Counted from the stretch's first letter, positions 35,851 to 46,287 are shown. The stretch: DNA of 64,000 bases from Aurantimonas sp. 22II-16-19i (GCF_002088275.1 NZ_AQQS01000002.1:248001-312000); one strand, 5' to 3'. The notes: generated by a model from the letters alone, not told the origin. Numbers and translations: made by a program.

Positions 35851-35936
35851 CGCCGCCGCCGTTGCGAGCCGGCTTTCGAGTGGGTAGAAGGCGCTCTGCG
35901 GCCGGGCCGCGCCCGGTGCAATGGCTGGAAGAGAAG

Positions 35937-36674
35937 ATGATGGTCGATCAGGCCGAACGGACGGACAAGGGCGGCTTCGGCGAGACCGTCAAGGTCATCA
36001 TCCAGGCGTTGCTCCTGGCGCTGGTCATTCGCACCTTTCTGTTCCAGCCCTTCTCCATCCCCTCGGGATCGATGATGCCGACGCTGCTGGTCGGCGACTA
36101 TCTGTTCGTCTCGAAATGGAGCTACGGCTTCTCGAAATATTCGTTTCCGTTCTCGCCGGACCTCTTCGAGGGGCGCGTCCTCTCCTTCGAGCCGGACCGC
36201 GGCGACGTGGTCGTCTTCCGCAAGCCGCACGAGGAGGAGGTCGACTACATCAAGCGCCTCGTCGGCCTGCCCGGCGATCACGTCCAGATGCGCGACGGGG
36301 CCCTCTACCTGAACGGCAAGGCCATTCCGCGCGAGCCGGCCGGCGACTTCACCTTCGACGACGGCACCACCGCCCAGCAGTATCGCGAGACGCTGCCGAA
36401 CGGCGTCTCCTACACGACGCTCGACCTGTCGCCCAACTCGCCGGGCGACAACACCCGGGAATTCGTGGTGCCGCCGGATCACTACTTCATGATGGGCGAC
36501 AACCGCGACAACTCGCTCGACAGCCGGTTCGACGTCGGCTACGTGCCGTTCGAGAACCTGGTCGGCAAGGCGCGGGTGATCTTCTTCTCGATCAAGGACG
36601 ACGTGTCGCCGCTGGAGGTCTGGAACTGGCCGACCGACCTCAGGCCCAGCCGCTTCTTCACATGGCTCGGGTGA
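35937..36674 (+). CDS. lepB: Signal peptidase I
   Basis: This 245-residue membrane protease removes Sec signal peptides. One N-terminal helix (about 18–35) precedes the catalytic Ser45 (PSGSMMPTL). The general base is K106 (DYIKRLVGLPGD), and the GDNRDNSLDSR box is present. MM at the start leaves either of two adjacent ATGs. The next gene, rnc, starts inside its last codons. Confidence 0.95.
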   Translation: MMVDQAERTDKGGFGETVKVIIQALLLALVIRTFLFQPFSIPSGSMMPTLLVGDYLFVSKWSYGFSKYSFPFSPDLFEGRVLSFEPDRGDVVVFRKPHEEEVDYIKRLVGLPGDHVQMRDGALYLNGKAIPREPAGDFTFDDGTTAQQYRETLPNGVSYTTLDLSPNSPGDNTREFVVPPDHYFMMGDNRDNSLDSRFDVGYVPFENLVGKARVIFFSIKDDVSPLEVWNWPTDLRPSRFFTWLG

Positions 36675-37369
36675 CGCGGGAAAAGTCCCTCGAGGCGCTC
36701 GAACGGACGATCGGGGTTAAGATTCGCGACAGGGAGCGCTTCGAGCGGGCGCTGACCCATGCGAGCCTTCAGACCGAAGGCGGCGCCAAGAGCTACGAAC
36801 GGCTGGAATTCCTCGGCGACCGGGTGCTCGGCCTCGTCATCGCCGAGCGGCTGTTCGGGCAGTTTCCCGAGGCCGACGAGGGGGAGCTGTCGCTGCGGCT
36901 GAACGCCCTCGTCAGCGCCGAGGCCTGCGCCGAGATCGCCGACGAGATCGGCCTGTTCGACTATGTGCGCCAAGGCACCGACCTCAAGAAGCTGAAGGGC
37001 GAGCGGACCCGCAACATCCGGGCCGACCTCGTCGAATCGCTGATCGCCGCCATCTATCTCGGGGAAGGGCTGGACACCGCCCGCGACTTCGTCATCCGCC
37101 ACTGGGGCGAGCGGCTCGACGCCGCCGTGGTGGCGCGGCGCGACCCGAAGACGGCGCTGCAGGAATGGGCCCATCAGCGCGGGCCGACGGCGCCGCGCTA
37201 CGAGATGATCGACCGCTCCGGCCCGGATCACGAGCCGGTCTTCGTCATCCGGGTGGCGATCGAGGGCATTGCGCCCGCCGAGGGGCGAGGCCGCTCCAAG
37301 CGGATCGCCGAACAGGAAGCCGCCGCGGAAGTCCTGCGGCGCGAAGGGGTCTGGAAGGACACGGATTGA
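36662..37369 (+). CDS. rnc: Ribonuclease III
   Basis: This 235-residue double-strand RNase processes rRNA and regulatory RNA. The catalytic segment is YERLEFLGDRVLGLVIAE, with ADLVESLIAAIY. A dsRNA-binding domain follows (DPKTALQEWAHQRG … GRGRSKRIAEQEAA). ATG 36662 overlaps lepB by 13 bases; a GTG at 36671 overlapping the lepB stop (GTGA) is an alternative. Confidence 0.95.
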   Translation: MARVTREKSLEALERTIGVKIRDRERFERALTHASLQTEGGAKSYERLEFLGDRVLGLVIAERLFGQFPEADEGELSLRLNALVSAEACAEIADEIGLFDYVRQGTDLKKLKGERTRNIRADLVESLIAAIYLGEGLDTARDFVIRHWGERLDAAVVARRDPKTALQEWAHQRGPTAPRYEMIDRSGPDHEPVFVIRVAIEGIAPAEGRGRSKRIAEQEAAAEVLRREGVWKDTD

Positions 37370-38349
37370 GCGACGAGACCAACGACGACGCGATCGGAAC
37401 GGCAGGCGCGGCAGGCGCGACGGGTGCGGCCGCACCGACGGGCGAAGCTTCCGGCACCGGGCGGCGCTCGGGCTTCGTCGCGCTGATCGGCGCGCCGAAC
37501 GCCGGCAAGTCCACCCTCGTCAACCAGCTCGTCGGAACCAAGGTGACCATCGTCACCCACAAGGTGCAGACGACGCGGGCGCTGGTGCGCGGCATCGCCA
37601 TGCACAAGACCGCCCAGATCGTCTTCGTCGACACGCCCGGCGTCTTCAAGCCGAAGCGCCGGCTCGACCGGGCGATGGTCAAGACCGCCTGGTCCGGCGC
37701 CCGCGACGCCGACATCGTTCTGGCCATCGTCGATGCCGAGCGCGGCGTCAGCGAGGACGTCGAACGCATCCTCGAGCGGCTGAAGGACACGCGGTCGACC
37801 AAGGCGCTGCTCCTCAACAAGGTCGACCGGATCCAGCGCGACAAGCTGCTCGGCCTGACCCAGCAGATCACCGAGCGCACCGAATTCGACCGGGTGTTCA
37901 TGATCTCGGCGCTCGACGGCTCGGGTTGCCCGGACCTGATGGACTGGCTGGCGCAAACCCTGCCCGAGGGGCCGTGGTACTATCCGGAAGACCAGGTCTC
38001 GGACCTGCCGCTGCGCCAGCTTGCGGCGGAGATCACCCGCGAGAAGCTGTATCTGCGGCTGCACCAGGAACTGCCCTATTCGTCCCATGTGGAGACCGAG
38101 CTGTGGGAGACCCGGCCCGACGGCTCGGCCCGGGTCGAGCAGACGATCTATGTCGAGCGCGACAGCCAGAAGGCGATCGTCCTCGGCCACAAGGGCGAGA
38201 CGATCAAGGCCATCGGCAAGGCGGCCCGCGAGGAGATCATGGAGGCGGCGGACCAGAAGGTGCACCTCTTCCTGTTCGTCAAGGTGCGCGAGAACTGGGG
38301 CGACGATCCCGAGCGCTACCGGGAAATGGGGCTCGACTACTCGAGCTGA
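37366..38349 (+). CDS. era: GTPase Era
   Basis: This 327-residue ribosome-assembly GTPase has G1 at GAPNAGKST (42–50), then VDTPGVF, LLNKVDR and a C-terminal KH domain (LGHKGETIKAIGKAAR). The TTG start overlaps the rnc stop by four bases (TTGA), with AAGG 7 bases upstream. The first 32 residues are an Ala/Gly/Thr-rich extension not found in typical Era. Confidence 0.94.
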   Translation: MSDETNDDAIGTAGAAGATGAAAPTGEASGTGRRSGFVALIGAPNAGKSTLVNQLVGTKVTIVTHKVQTTRALVRGIAMHKTAQIVFVDTPGVFKPKRRLDRAMVKTAWSGARDADIVLAIVDAERGVSEDVERILERLKDTRSTKALLLNKVDRIQRDKLLGLTQQITERTEFDRVFMISALDGSGCPDLMDWLAQTLPEGPWYYPEDQVSDLPLRQLAAEITREKLYLRLHQELPYSSHVETELWETRPDGSARVEQTIYVERDSQKAIVLGHKGETIKAIGKAAREEIMEAADQKVHLFLFVKVRENWGDDPERYREMGLDYSS

Positions 38350-38370
38350 TCGGCAAGGGCGCTTTTCGCG

Positions 38371-39126
38371 ATGGAATGGCGTGAGGAGGCGATCGTGCTC
38401 GGCGTCCGGCGCCAGGGCGAGACCAGCGTCATCGCAGAGGTGATGACGCGGGCGAGGGGGCGGCATCTCGGCATCGTGCGGGGCGGGCGCTCGCGCCGCC
38501 AGCAGCCGGTTCTGCAGCCGGGCAACAGCGTCGAGGCCCATTGGCGGGCGCGGCTCGACGAGCACATGGGCACCTTCATCCTCGAACCGGTGACGCTCCG
38601 GGCCGCCTCGCTGATCGAGAGCGCCGCGGCGCTGAATGCGGTGCAACTGGCGGCGGCGCATCTCAGGCTCCTGCCCGAGCGCGATCCGCATCCCCGGCTC
38701 TATGATGGGCTGGCCGTCCTGATCGAGCATCTCACCGAACCGCAGACGGTCGCCGCCCTGATGCTGCGCTTCGAGATCGCGCTTCTTGAAGAATTGGGCT
38801 TCGGCCTCGATCTCACGCGCTGCGCGGCGACCGGCCAGACCAGCGACCTCGTCTATGTCTCGCCGAAGACCGGCCGCGCCGTCAGCCGCGAGGCGGGCGC
38901 GCCCTGGCACGACAAGCTCCTCGCTCTGCCGGCCTTTCTGGCGGAAGAGGGCGGTGCGGAGGGGGAGGACGAGCTGCGCGCGGCCTTTCGCCTGACCGGC
39001 TACTTCCTCGCCCGCAACGTCTTCGGGCCGCGCGGCATCAAGGAACCCGAGGCGCGGCACGGCCTGCTGGCCGCCCTGGGGAAGGCCGGCGTCAGGCCGC
39101 GGCGCAACCCCTCTGCCGAGGAATGA
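38371..39126 (+). CDS. recO: DNA repair protein RecO
   Basis: This 251-residue RecO belongs to the RecFOR recombination pathway. The N-terminal OB domain begins [65 protein letters not shown] marks the C-terminal domain. Only one cysteine remains where some RecO proteins have a four-cysteine zinc site. Its last 35 bases overlap the convergent higA-type gene. Confidence 0.92.
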   Translation: MEWREEAIVLGVRRQGETSVIAEVMTRARGRHLGIVRGGRSRRQQPVLQPGNSVEAHWRARLDEHMGTFILEPVTLRAASLIESAAALNAVQLAAAHLRLLPERDPHPRLYDGLAVLIEHLTEPQTVAALMLRFEIALLEELGFGLDLTRCAATGQTSDLVYVSPKTGRAVSREAGAPWHDKLLALPAFLAEEGGAEGEDELRAAFRLTGYFLARNVFGPRGIKEPEARHGLLAALGKAGVRPRRNPSAEE

Positions 39127-39436
39127 TCGCGGCGCTCTCGTCGTGCTTGCGACCGGTTTCCAGTTGCAGGTCGTATGACCTCTGGAGGTTCAGCCACAGC
39201 TCCGGCATCGTGCCGAAATAGCGCGCCAGCCGCAAGGCCGTGTCGACCGTGACCGGCGTTTCCTCCCGGGCCAGCCGCTCGATCCGGGTTCGCGGAACGT
39301 GCAGCGCCTTCGCCAGGCCATAGGGCGTCATGGCGAGCGGCGCCAGAAAATCCTCGCGCAGGATCTCGCCGGGGTGAATGAGCGGTCGTTTCAGATCTAT
39401 TGCACGGACTCGATCTCGCTCGGGCAGCCGGTTCAC
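39092..39436 (-). CDS. HigA-type antitoxin, orphan
   Basis: This 114-residue helix-turn-helix protein has the HigA signature: [54 protein letters not shown] split over the XRE-type domain, then [19 protein letters not shown]. The only plausible start is a GTG at 39436 that overlaps the MFS stop (GTGA). No HigB toxin gene lies beside it. Its 3' end overlaps convergent recO by 35 bases. It may regulate its operon or be a solitary remnant. Confidence 0.8.
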   Translation of the reverse strand: MNRLPERDRVRAIDLKRPLIHPGEILREDFLAPLAMTPYGLAKALHVPRTRIERLAREETPVTVDTALRLARYFGTMPELWLNLQRSYDLQLETGRKHDESAAIIPRQRGCAAA

Positions 39437-40662
39437 ACCGCCAACGCAGGCCGCTCCACCGCGCTCTCCCGGATCGGCCAGTGCATGAGCGCCGCGAAGA
39501 GGCCGAGGACGACGCCGAGCCACCAGACGACGTCGTAGGTACCGTAGATCTCGTAGAGATAGCCGCCGAGCCAGACGCCGAGGAAGGAGCCGATCTGGTG
39601 GGAGAAGAAGACGAGCCCGCCGAGCAGGCCGAGATACTTCGTGCCGAACATGATGGCGACGAGAGCATTGGTCGGCGGCACGGTGGAGAGCCACAGGAGA
39701 CCCATCACGACGGAGAAGACCACCACCGTCGCCGGGGTGATCGGCGTCAGCATGAAGATCGTGACGACGATCGAGCGGCCAACATAGATCCAGGCGAGGA
39801 AATGCGGCTTCGACACGCGCTGGCCGATGATGCCCGACGAGATCGAGCCGATGATGTTGAAGAAGCCGATCAGCGACAGCGCCACCACCGCCCATGTCGG
39901 CGCGATGCCGACATCGGCGAGGAAGGCCGGGAAGTGGGCCGTGATGAAGGCGACCTGGAAGCCGCAGACGAAGAAGCCCGAGGTGAGCAGGAGAAAGCTC
40001 CGGGTCGCGAAGGCCTCGCGCAGGGCCGCGCCCATGGTCTGCTCGATCTCGGGCTTGAGGTCGCGGCGGGTCTGGCCGTTGCCCCTGAGGGCGAAGGAGA
40101 GCAGCGGAACGAGCAGCATCATCGCCGAGAGAACGAGCAGCGCGTCCGACCAGCCATAGCTGTCGATCAAAGCCTGCGACAGCGGCGCGAAGAGGAACAT
40201 GCCGGCCGAGCCCGCCGCCGTGCCGAGGCCGAAGACGAAGGAGCGCTGCTCGGCGCTGACCCGCCTGGCGAAGGCGGCCAGCACGATGCCGAAGGAGCCG
40301 GAGGCGACGCCGAGCCCGACGAGGACGCCGGAGCCGATGGTGAGGAAGAAGGGCGAGGGGGCGACGGCCGTCACAGCGAGGCCCGCGGCATAGAGGAGGC
40401 CGGAAAGGATCAGCACCCGGGCGGTGCCGAACTTGTCGGCGATTGCCCCGAACAGCGGCTGGCCGGCGCCCCAGCATAGGTTCTGGATGGCGATGGCGAT
40501 GGCGAACTCGTCGCGGCTCCAGCCGGTGTCCATCAGCATCGGCAGCTGGAAGAAGCCGATGGCCGAGCGCGGCCCGAAGGTCAGGAGCGCGATCAGGCAG
40601 CCGGCGCCGATGGCGATGAGGGCGGCGTTGTCGGGACGGTCTCGGGCGGGAGCGGCGCTCAT
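39433..40662 (-). CDS. MFS transporter
   Basis: This 409-residue, 12-helix carrier has FGPRSAIGFFQLPMLMDTGWSRDEFAIAIAIQNLCWGAGQPLFGAIADKFGTARVL at its N-terminal half. This resembles the oxalate/formate–monocarboxylate carrier subgroup. ATG 40662 has GAGG 9 bases upstream. The substrate cannot be assigned. Its stop overlaps the orphan antitoxin start, so the two are probably co-transcribed. Confidence 0.88.
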   Translation of the reverse strand: MSAAPARDRPDNAALIAIGAGCLIALLTFGPRSAIGFFQLPMLMDTGWSRDEFAIAIAIQNLCWGAGQPLFGAIADKFGTARVLILSGLLYAAGLAVTAVAPSPFFLTIGSGVLVGLGVASGSFGIVLAAFARRVSAEQRSFVFGLGTAAGSAGMFLFAPLSQALIDSYGWSDALLVLSAMMLLVPLLSFALRGNGQTRRDLKPEIEQTMGAALREAFATRSFLLLTSGFFVCGFQVAFITAHFPAFLADVGIAPTWAVVALSLIGFFNIIGSISSGIIGQRVSKPHFLAWIYVGRSIVVTIFMLTPITPATVVVFSVVMGLLWLSTVPPTNALVAIMFGTKYLGLLGGLVFFSHQIGSFLGVWLGGYLYEIYGTYDVVWWLGVVLGLFAALMHWPIRESAVERPALAV

Positions 40663-40911
40663 GACGATCAACCTCGAGACGGATGGACGTGATCCTCGCT
40701 TTTACTCCGCAAATGGCCGGCGGCAAACGCGCAATCGCGATGGGTGTCATCAGGAAATGCGATGGGTCGTCGCTTGGGGGGCTGGGCGGGTGTGGGGGGC
40801 CGGTCTCGGGACCGGATCGCTTGACGCGATCCCGCCTGTCGGGCTTTTCCCTTCCGCTCGGCGGTTCGAGCCGATAGAACGCCGTCGCGGCGCAGCAATG
40901 GATGATGACCC

Positions 40912-41760
40912 GTGGACAGACATGAGACGATCGAGGCGTTGCGGGCCGCGCTCCGGCCGGCGCGGCAGGCGGGCGAGAGCATCGGCGTCGTGCCGACCAT
41001 GGGCTATCTCCATGACGGCCATCTGGAGCTGGTGCGTCGGGCCCGGGCCGAGAACGACCGGGTGGTGGTGACGATCTTCGTCAATCCGACGCAGTTCGGG
41101 CCGAACGAGGATTTCTCGACCTATCCGCGGGACATGGAGCGCGATCTCGCGCTGCTGGATGCGGCAGAGGTGGACGCGGTCTTCACGCCCGGCGTCGCGA
41201 CGATGTATCCCGAGCCGCTGCAGACGACGATCTCGCTGAAACCCTTGGGCGACATGCTGATCGGCCAGGTGCGGCCCGGCCATTTTTCCGGCGTCGCGAC
41301 GGTGGTGGCGAAGCTGTTCAACATCGTCCAGCCGACGCGGGCCTATTTCGGCGAAAAGGATTTTCAGCAGCTCACCGTCATCCGCCGGATGGTGGCGGAT
41401 CTGAATGTTCCGGTGGAGATCGTCGGCGTGCCGACGGTGCGCGAGGCGGACGGGCTGGCGATGTCGTCGCGCAATGTCCGGCTGTCGCCGGAGGATCGGC
41501 AGGCGGCGCGGGTGCTGTCGAAGGCGCTGGCCGAGGGCGCGGCGATGATCGCAGCGGGAGAGGGCGATGCGGCCAAGGTGCTGGCGCAGATGACGACGAC
41601 GATCGCCGCCGAACCCGGCGTGGCGCTGCGCTCCCTCGACATCTGCGACGCGCGCGATCTCGAACAGGTCGAGGCGATCGACCGGCCGGTGGTGATGCTG
41701 GTGACGGCAGAGGTCGGGCCGGTGCTCCTGATCGACCAGCGCGAGGCGCGGACGGCCTGA
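40912..41760 (+). CDS. panC: Pantothenate synthetase
   Basis: This 282-residue enzyme joins pantoate to beta-alanine with [13 protein letters not shown] (28–37) is the HxGH site with H34 and H37. [39 protein letters not shown] and SSRNVRLS follow. Translation begins at a GTG (40912); no in-frame ATG lies nearby. It is 25 bases upstream of panB. Confidence 0.95.
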   Translation: MDRHETIEALRAALRPARQAGESIGVVPTMGYLHDGHLELVRRARAENDRVVVTIFVNPTQFGPNEDFSTYPRDMERDLALLDAAEVDAVFTPGVATMYPEPLQTTISLKPLGDMLIGQVRPGHFSGVATVVAKLFNIVQPTRAYFGEKDFQQLTVIRRMVADLNVPVEIVGVPTVREADGLAMSSRNVRLSPEDRQAARVLSKALAEGAAMIAAGEGDAAKVLAQMTTTIAAEPGVALRSLDICDARDLEQVEAIDRPVVMLVTAEVGPVLLIDQREARTA

Positions 41761-41785
41761 GCGAGGCGATGACGGGAGACGGGCG

Positions 41786-42604
41786 ATGAGCGCGCAGAAC
41801 GAGGGCAAGCGCCGCACGGCGCCGCAGGTCCGGGCGCAGAAGGGCGGCGATAAGATCGTCTCGCTGACGGCCTATAGTGCGGCCCTCGCGCCGCTGGTCG
41901 ATCCGCTGGTCGATTTCATCCTCGTCGGCGACAGCCTCGGCATGGTCGAGCACGGGATGGATTCGACGCTTGGCGTCACGCTGGACATGATGATCGCCCA
42001 TGGCAAGGCGGTGGTGGGTTCGACGGCCGAGGCGCTGATCGTCGTCGACATGCCCTTCGGCAGCTACGAGGCCTCGCCCGAAGCGGCGTTCCGCGCGGCG
42101 GCAAGGGTGATGGCGCAGACCGGCTGCGGCGCGGTGAAGCTCGAGGGCGGCGCGCATATGGCGCCGACGGTCGCATTCCTGGCCGCGCGCGGCATCCCGG
42201 TGATGGCCCATGTCGGCCTGACGCCCCAGGCGGTGAACGCGCTCGGGGGCTTCCGCAGCCAGGGCCACGACGCGGCGGCGCGCGACAAGATCCTCGGCGA
42301 TGCGGTGGCGGTGGCCGAGGCGGGGGCCTTCGCGGTGGTGATCGAGGGAGTGGTCGAGCCGCTGGCCGAGGAGATCACCCGGACGGTGGCGATCCCGACC
42401 ATCGGCATCGGCGCGTCGGCGGCCTGCGACGGGCAGATCCTCGTCCTCAACGACATGCTGGGGCTGACGGCGCGGGTGCCGAGGTTCGTCAAGCGCTACG
42501 GCGCGATCGGCGAGGCGGTGTCGGAGGCGGTGAAGGCCTATGCGCAGGAGGTCCGCGGCCGGACGTTTCCGGCCGAGGCGCATGTGTACAAGCCGCGGGG
42601 TTGA
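41786..42604 (+). CDS. panB: 3-methyl-2-oxobutanoate hydroxymethyltransferase
   Basis: This 272-residue TIM-barrel enzyme makes ketopantoate. [53 protein letters not shown] and [12 protein letters not shown] are all family blocks. GGGAGACGGGCG precedes the ATG. With panC it forms a two-gene pantothenate operon; panD and panE are not in the window. Confidence 0.95.
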   Translation: MSAQNEGKRRTAPQVRAQKGGDKIVSLTAYSAALAPLVDPLVDFILVGDSLGMVEHGMDSTLGVTLDMMIAHGKAVVGSTAEALIVVDMPFGSYEASPEAAFRAAARVMAQTGCGAVKLEGGAHMAPTVAFLAARGIPVMAHVGLTPQAVNALGGFRSQGHDAAARDKILGDAVAVAEAGAFAVVIEGVVEPLAEEITRTVAIPTIGIGASAACDGQILVLNDMLGLTARVPRFVKRYGAIGEAVSEAVKAYAQEVRGRTFPAEAHVYKPRG

Positions 42605-42682
42605 GGGCGCGGCGACGAGCGGCGGACTGACGCCCGCCGATCGTCTTGTTCGTGGGCCCGATGCGGCCTCGTGCGGGCCGGT

Positions 42683-43906
42683 TCAGGCGGCCGGGTCGAG
42701 CTCGACCTTGATCCAGCCCTTCTCCTGGCTGTCGAAGGTCTCGTAAGCCTTGATGACGTCGCGCATCGGTTCGGTCTCGGTGAGGATGTGCTCGGGCTTG
42801 AGACCGCCCTTGCGGGTCAGCTCGACCAGCTGCTGGACGTATTTCTTGTGGTTGGCGTTGCCCATCCGCATGGTGATGTTCTTGTTCATCGCCGCGCCGA
42901 TGGGGAAGAACTGGTCGCTCTGGGGATAGACGCCGATGATCGACAGGGTCCCGGCCTTGGCCAGGCTCTCGACCGCCCATTCCAGCGACAGTGACGGGGC
43001 GTCGCCGGCGGCGTAGTGCGCCGCGTCGGTGGCCGCGCTGGATTCGGCGATCTGCTTGACCTGCATCGCATACATCTCGGCGCGCTTCTCGACCACCTCC
43101 CTCATCGGGCCCTTGACCGGCTTGAAGGCGTCGACGCCGACGACGTCGATGGCCCGGTCCGGGCCGATGCCGCCGGTCAGCTCGCGGACCGCCTCGATGG
43201 GGTTCTCCTCCTCGAAATTGACGATCTCGGCGCCGAGTTCCTGCGCCTTGGCGAGCCGGTCCGGCCGGCGGTCGACGGCGATGACGCGCTGGGCGCCGTA
43301 GTGCCAGGCGGCGAGGATGGTGAACAGGCCGACCGGGCCGCAGCCCATGACGAGGACGGTCTTGCCGCGGCCCATCTCGATGTCGGCGATGTCGGCGCCG
43401 AACCAGGCGGTGGAGGCGATGTCGGACAGGCAGATCGCCTGGTGGTCGGTGATCTCAGGATGCAGCGGCACGAGATTGACGTTGGCATAGGGGATGCGGG
43501 CATATTCGGCCTGCAGACCGTCGAAGGGACCGGTCGGGGCCGGGCCGCCATAGAAGGACGTGCCGGCGAGATGGCCGTTCGGATTGGCGGTGTCGCACTG
43601 GGCGGTGTAGCCGTCGCGGCAGTAGGAACAGCAGCCGCAGGCGATGGTGGAGGGGATGACCACGCGGTCGCCGCGCTTCAGGTTGCGGACGTTGGAGCCG
43701 ACTTCCTCGACGATGCCGACGCCCTCGTGGCCCATCACGGTGCCGGCCTTCATGCCGGGCATGGTGCCGCGGATCATGTGAAGGTCGGTGCCGCAGATGG
43801 CGGAGGACGTCAGCCTGACGATGGCGTCGGTGGGGGCGGCGATCTTGGGGTCCGGGACGGTATCGAGACGGATGTCGCGGACGCCATGGAATACCACTGC
43901 TCGCAT
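42683..43906 (-). CDS. Zinc-dependent alcohol/formaldehyde dehydrogenase family
   Basis: This 407-residue medium-chain dehydrogenase has the catalytic-zinc block SAICGTDLHMIRG, GHEGVGIVEEVG and a structural-zinc region CGCCSYCRDGYTAQC. The cofactor loop is VMGCGPVGLF. The length and insert pattern fit the glutathione-independent formaldehyde-dehydrogenase-like subgroup (threonine/alcohol substrates also possible). ATG 43906 follows AAGGAG. It is monocistronic. Confidence 0.9.
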   Translation of the reverse strand: MRAVVFHGVRDIRLDTVPDPKIAAPTDAIVRLTSSAICGTDLHMIRGTMPGMKAGTVMGHEGVGIVEEVGSNVRNLKRGDRVVIPSTIACGCCSYCRDGYTAQCDTANPNGHLAGTSFYGGPAPTGPFDGLQAEYARIPYANVNLVPLHPEITDHQAICLSDIASTAWFGADIADIEMGRGKTVLVMGCGPVGLFTILAAWHYGAQRVIAVDRRPDRLAKAQELGAEIVNFEEENPIEAVRELTGGIGPDRAIDVVGVDAFKPVKGPMREVVEKRAEMYAMQVKQIAESSAATDAAHYAAGDAPSLSLEWAVESLAKAGTLSIIGVYPQSDQFFPIGAAMNKNITMRMGNANHKKYVQQLVELTRKGGLKPEHILTETEPMRDVIKAYETFDSQEKGWIKVELDPAA

Positions 43907-44050
43907 GTCTGGATCTCCTTGACTGGGTCGCACGCGCGCGGCCCGGCGGGGCGCGCGGATGTCGTCAAGGCAAACCGGCCGTCTTCCGGCATCGTTCCAA
44001 CGCTCGTGAGACGCCTACGGAGTTCGCGTCGGCGCGCATGACATCGGGCA

Positions 44051-44102
44051 GTTTCGCGCTGCCGCGCTCAGGGCCGGGGGGTTTCGCGCTGCCGCGCTCA
44101 GG
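44051..44102. repeat. 22-bp direct repeat spanning the arsB stop
   Basis: GTTTCGCGCTGCCGCGCTCA plus GG occurs at 44051–44072 and again at 44081–44102 (30-base period). The second copy contains the arsB stop codon. It looks like a small tandem duplication. Confidence 0.8.
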
Positions 44103-45402
44103 CCGACACGAGCGGAAGCCAGAGCCAGAGGCCGACGAGGGTCGCCAGAAGCACCGGCGGCGTGATCAGGAGGCCGATCTTCATGTACTGGCCCCAGGTG
44201 ATGGTCTGGCCCTTGCGCGAGAGGACATGGAGCCAGAGCAGGGTGGCGAGCGAGCCGATCGGGGTGAATTTCGGGCCGAGATCGTTGCCGATGACGTTGG
44301 CGTAGATCATCAGCTCCCGCGTCAGCGGGTCGAGATCGCCCTGGCCGATCGCCAGGGCGCCGACGAGGGTCGCGGGCATGTTGTTCATCACCGAGGCGAG
44401 GATCGCCGCCGCAAAGCCCGTGCCGACCGTCGCCACGAGGGAGCCCTTCGAGGCCAGCCATTCGAGCACGCCGGCGGAGAGGTCGGTGAGGCCCGCCTGG
44501 CCGAGGCCGTAGACCACCAGATACATGCCGAGGGAGAACAGGACGATCTGCCACGGTGCTTCCTTGAGAACCCGAGGCAGCGAGACGACCGCGCCGCCGC
44601 CGCCAAACCAGCGGCCGGCGATCGCCATCAGGACGAGGGCGCCGGCGCAGGTGACGAAGGCGACCGGCACATCCAGCGGGGCGGTGACGAAATAGGCGAT
44701 CAGGAGGACGGCCAGGAGCGGAAAGGCCGCCCTGAACACCGCCGGATCCTTGATCGCCTCGCGCGGCTCCTCCAGCGTCGCCGCATCGTAGCTCTGCGGC
44801 AGGACGCGGCGGAAGGCGATCCACAGGACGGCGAGCGTCGCAGCGAGGGAGACGAAGTTCACCGGTACCATCACCGCCGCGTAGCGGTCGAAGCCGATGC
44901 CGAAATAGTTGGCCGAGACGATGTTGACGAGATTGGAGATGACCAGCGGCAGGCTGGTGGTGTCGGCGACGAAGCCGCAGCCGATGATGAAGGCGAAGGC
45001 CGCGGCGGGCGCGATCTGGAGGCGCAGCAGGATGGCGAGGACGATCGGGGTGAGGAGCAGCGCCGCGCCGTCATTGGCGAAGACGGCGGCGATGGCCGCA
45101 CCGAGCAGGATCACCAGCGGGAACAGCCGGCGGCCGTTGCCGCCGCCCCAGCGGGCGACATGCAGCGCCGCCCAGTGGAAGAAGCCGGCCTCGTCGAGGA
45201 TGAGGGAGATGACGATCAGCGCGACGAAGGTGAAGGTGGCGTCCCAGACGATGCCCCAGACCAGCCCGACGTCGGCCAGATCGACGATGCCGAGCGCCAG
45301 CGCGACGACCGCGCCGCCGCAGGCGCTCCAGCCGATGCCGAGGCCCTTCGGCTGCCAGATGACCAGGACGAGGGTGGCGAGAAAGATCGCGAAAGCGAGC
45401 AT
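44098..45402 (-). CDS. arsB: Arsenite efflux membrane protein
   Basis: This 434-residue, about 12-helix ion transporter is of the ArsB/NhaD superfamily. VFANDGAALLLTPIV, GFVADTTSLPLVISNLVNIV and SVMNNMPATLVGAL are the substrate-path motifs. It expels As(III) or Sb(III) across the inner membrane. It is the last gene of the ars operon. The stop codon lies in a tandem repeat. Confidence 0.92.
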   Translation of the reverse strand: MLAFAIFLATLVLVIWQPKGLGIGWSACGGAVVALALGIVDLADVGLVWGIVWDATFTFVALIVISLILDEAGFFHWAALHVARWGGGNGRRLFPLVILLGAAIAAVFANDGAALLLTPIVLAILLRLQIAPAAAFAFIIGCGFVADTTSLPLVISNLVNIVSANYFGIGFDRYAAVMVPVNFVSLAATLAVLWIAFRRVLPQSYDAATLEEPREAIKDPAVFRAAFPLLAVLLIAYFVTAPLDVPVAFVTCAGALVLMAIAGRWFGGGGAVVSLPRVLKEAPWQIVLFSLGMYLVVYGLGQAGLTDLSAGVLEWLASKGSLVATVGTGFAAAILASVMNNMPATLVGALAIGQGDLDPLTRELMIYANVIGNDLGPKFTPIGSLATLLWLHVLSRKGQTITWGQYMKIGLLITPPVLLATLVGLWLWLPLVSA

Positions 45403-45549
45403 TGGGTCAGACCAGACATCGCGAGAGGGGAGGAACGGTGGTTGGATTCGTGCGATGTCCGGCGGCTCCCTTCGGGACGTCGGACATCAAGCCGGAGCCG
45501 GCGCCGAACGGGCTGGATCGGCCGCCGGATCCGGCCGACCGGACGGCCG

Positions 45550-46287
45550 TCAGATGCTGCGCTGGTTGACGCGGGCGGACAGCGCCTCGGCGGTCTCGAC
45601 GCGCTCCGAGTAGCGGTCGGTGAGGGCGCCGGAGCGCCCGCGGGTCATGTAGGTGAACTTCGTCAGTTCCTCGCAGACGTCGACGATGCGCTCGTAGAGC
45701 GCCGAGGGCTTCATCCGGCCGGCCTCGTCGAATTCGTTGAAGGCCTTGGGCACCGAGGACTGGTTGGGGATCGTCACCATCCGCATCCAGCGGCCGAGGA
45801 TGCGCAGCTGGTTGACGGCGTTGAAGCTCTGGGAGCCGCCGGAGACCTGCATCACCGCCAGCGTCTTGCCCTGGGTGGGGCGGACGGCGCCCTGCGACAG
45901 CGGGATCCAGTCGATCTGCGCCTTCATGATCCCCGTCATCGCGCCGTGGCGCTCGGGACTGACCCAGACCATCCCCTCGGACCACTGGGCGAGACCGCGC
46001 AGCTCGGCGACCTTCGGATGGTCCGGCTCGGCGGCGTCGGGAAGCGGCAGGCCGCGCGGGTCGAAGGTCTTCGCCTCGCAGCCGAGAAAGGTCAGGAGGC
46101 GTCCGGCTTCCTCGGCGACGAAGCGGGAATAGGAGCGCTCGCGCAGCGAGCCGTAGAGGGTGAGGATGCGGGGCGCATGGCCGGGATCGCCCGGCGCCGC
46201 GTAGAGCGCCGGGTCGACGGGCAGAAGCGCGCCGGCGACGAGATTGGGAAGGTCGGGAAGAGGCATGTCGGGCAAGCGATCGTCCAT
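45550..46287 (-). CDS. arsH: Arsenical resistance NADPH-dependent FMN reductase
   Basis: This 245-residue flavodoxin-like oxidoreductase has [21 protein letters not shown] (FMN phosphate loop), [24 protein letters not shown] and a [12 protein letters not shown] end. ArsH oxidises organoarsenicals or recycles flavin with NADPH. The ATG at 46287 is poorly preceded; M8 (46266) is an alternative. It lies in order between arsC and arsB. Confidence 0.94.
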   Translation of the reverse strand: MDDRLPDMPLPDLPNLVAGALLPVDPALYAAPGDPGHAPRILTLYGSLRERSYSRFVAEEAGRLLTFLGCEAKTFDPRGLPLPDAAEPDHPKVAELRGLAQWSEGMVWVSPERHGAMTGIMKAQIDWIPLSQGAVRPTQGKTLAVMQVSGGSQSFNAVNQLRILGRWMRMVTIPNQSSVPKAFNEFDEAGRMKPSALYERIVDVCEELTKFTYMTRGRSGALTDRYSERVETAEALSARVNQRSI

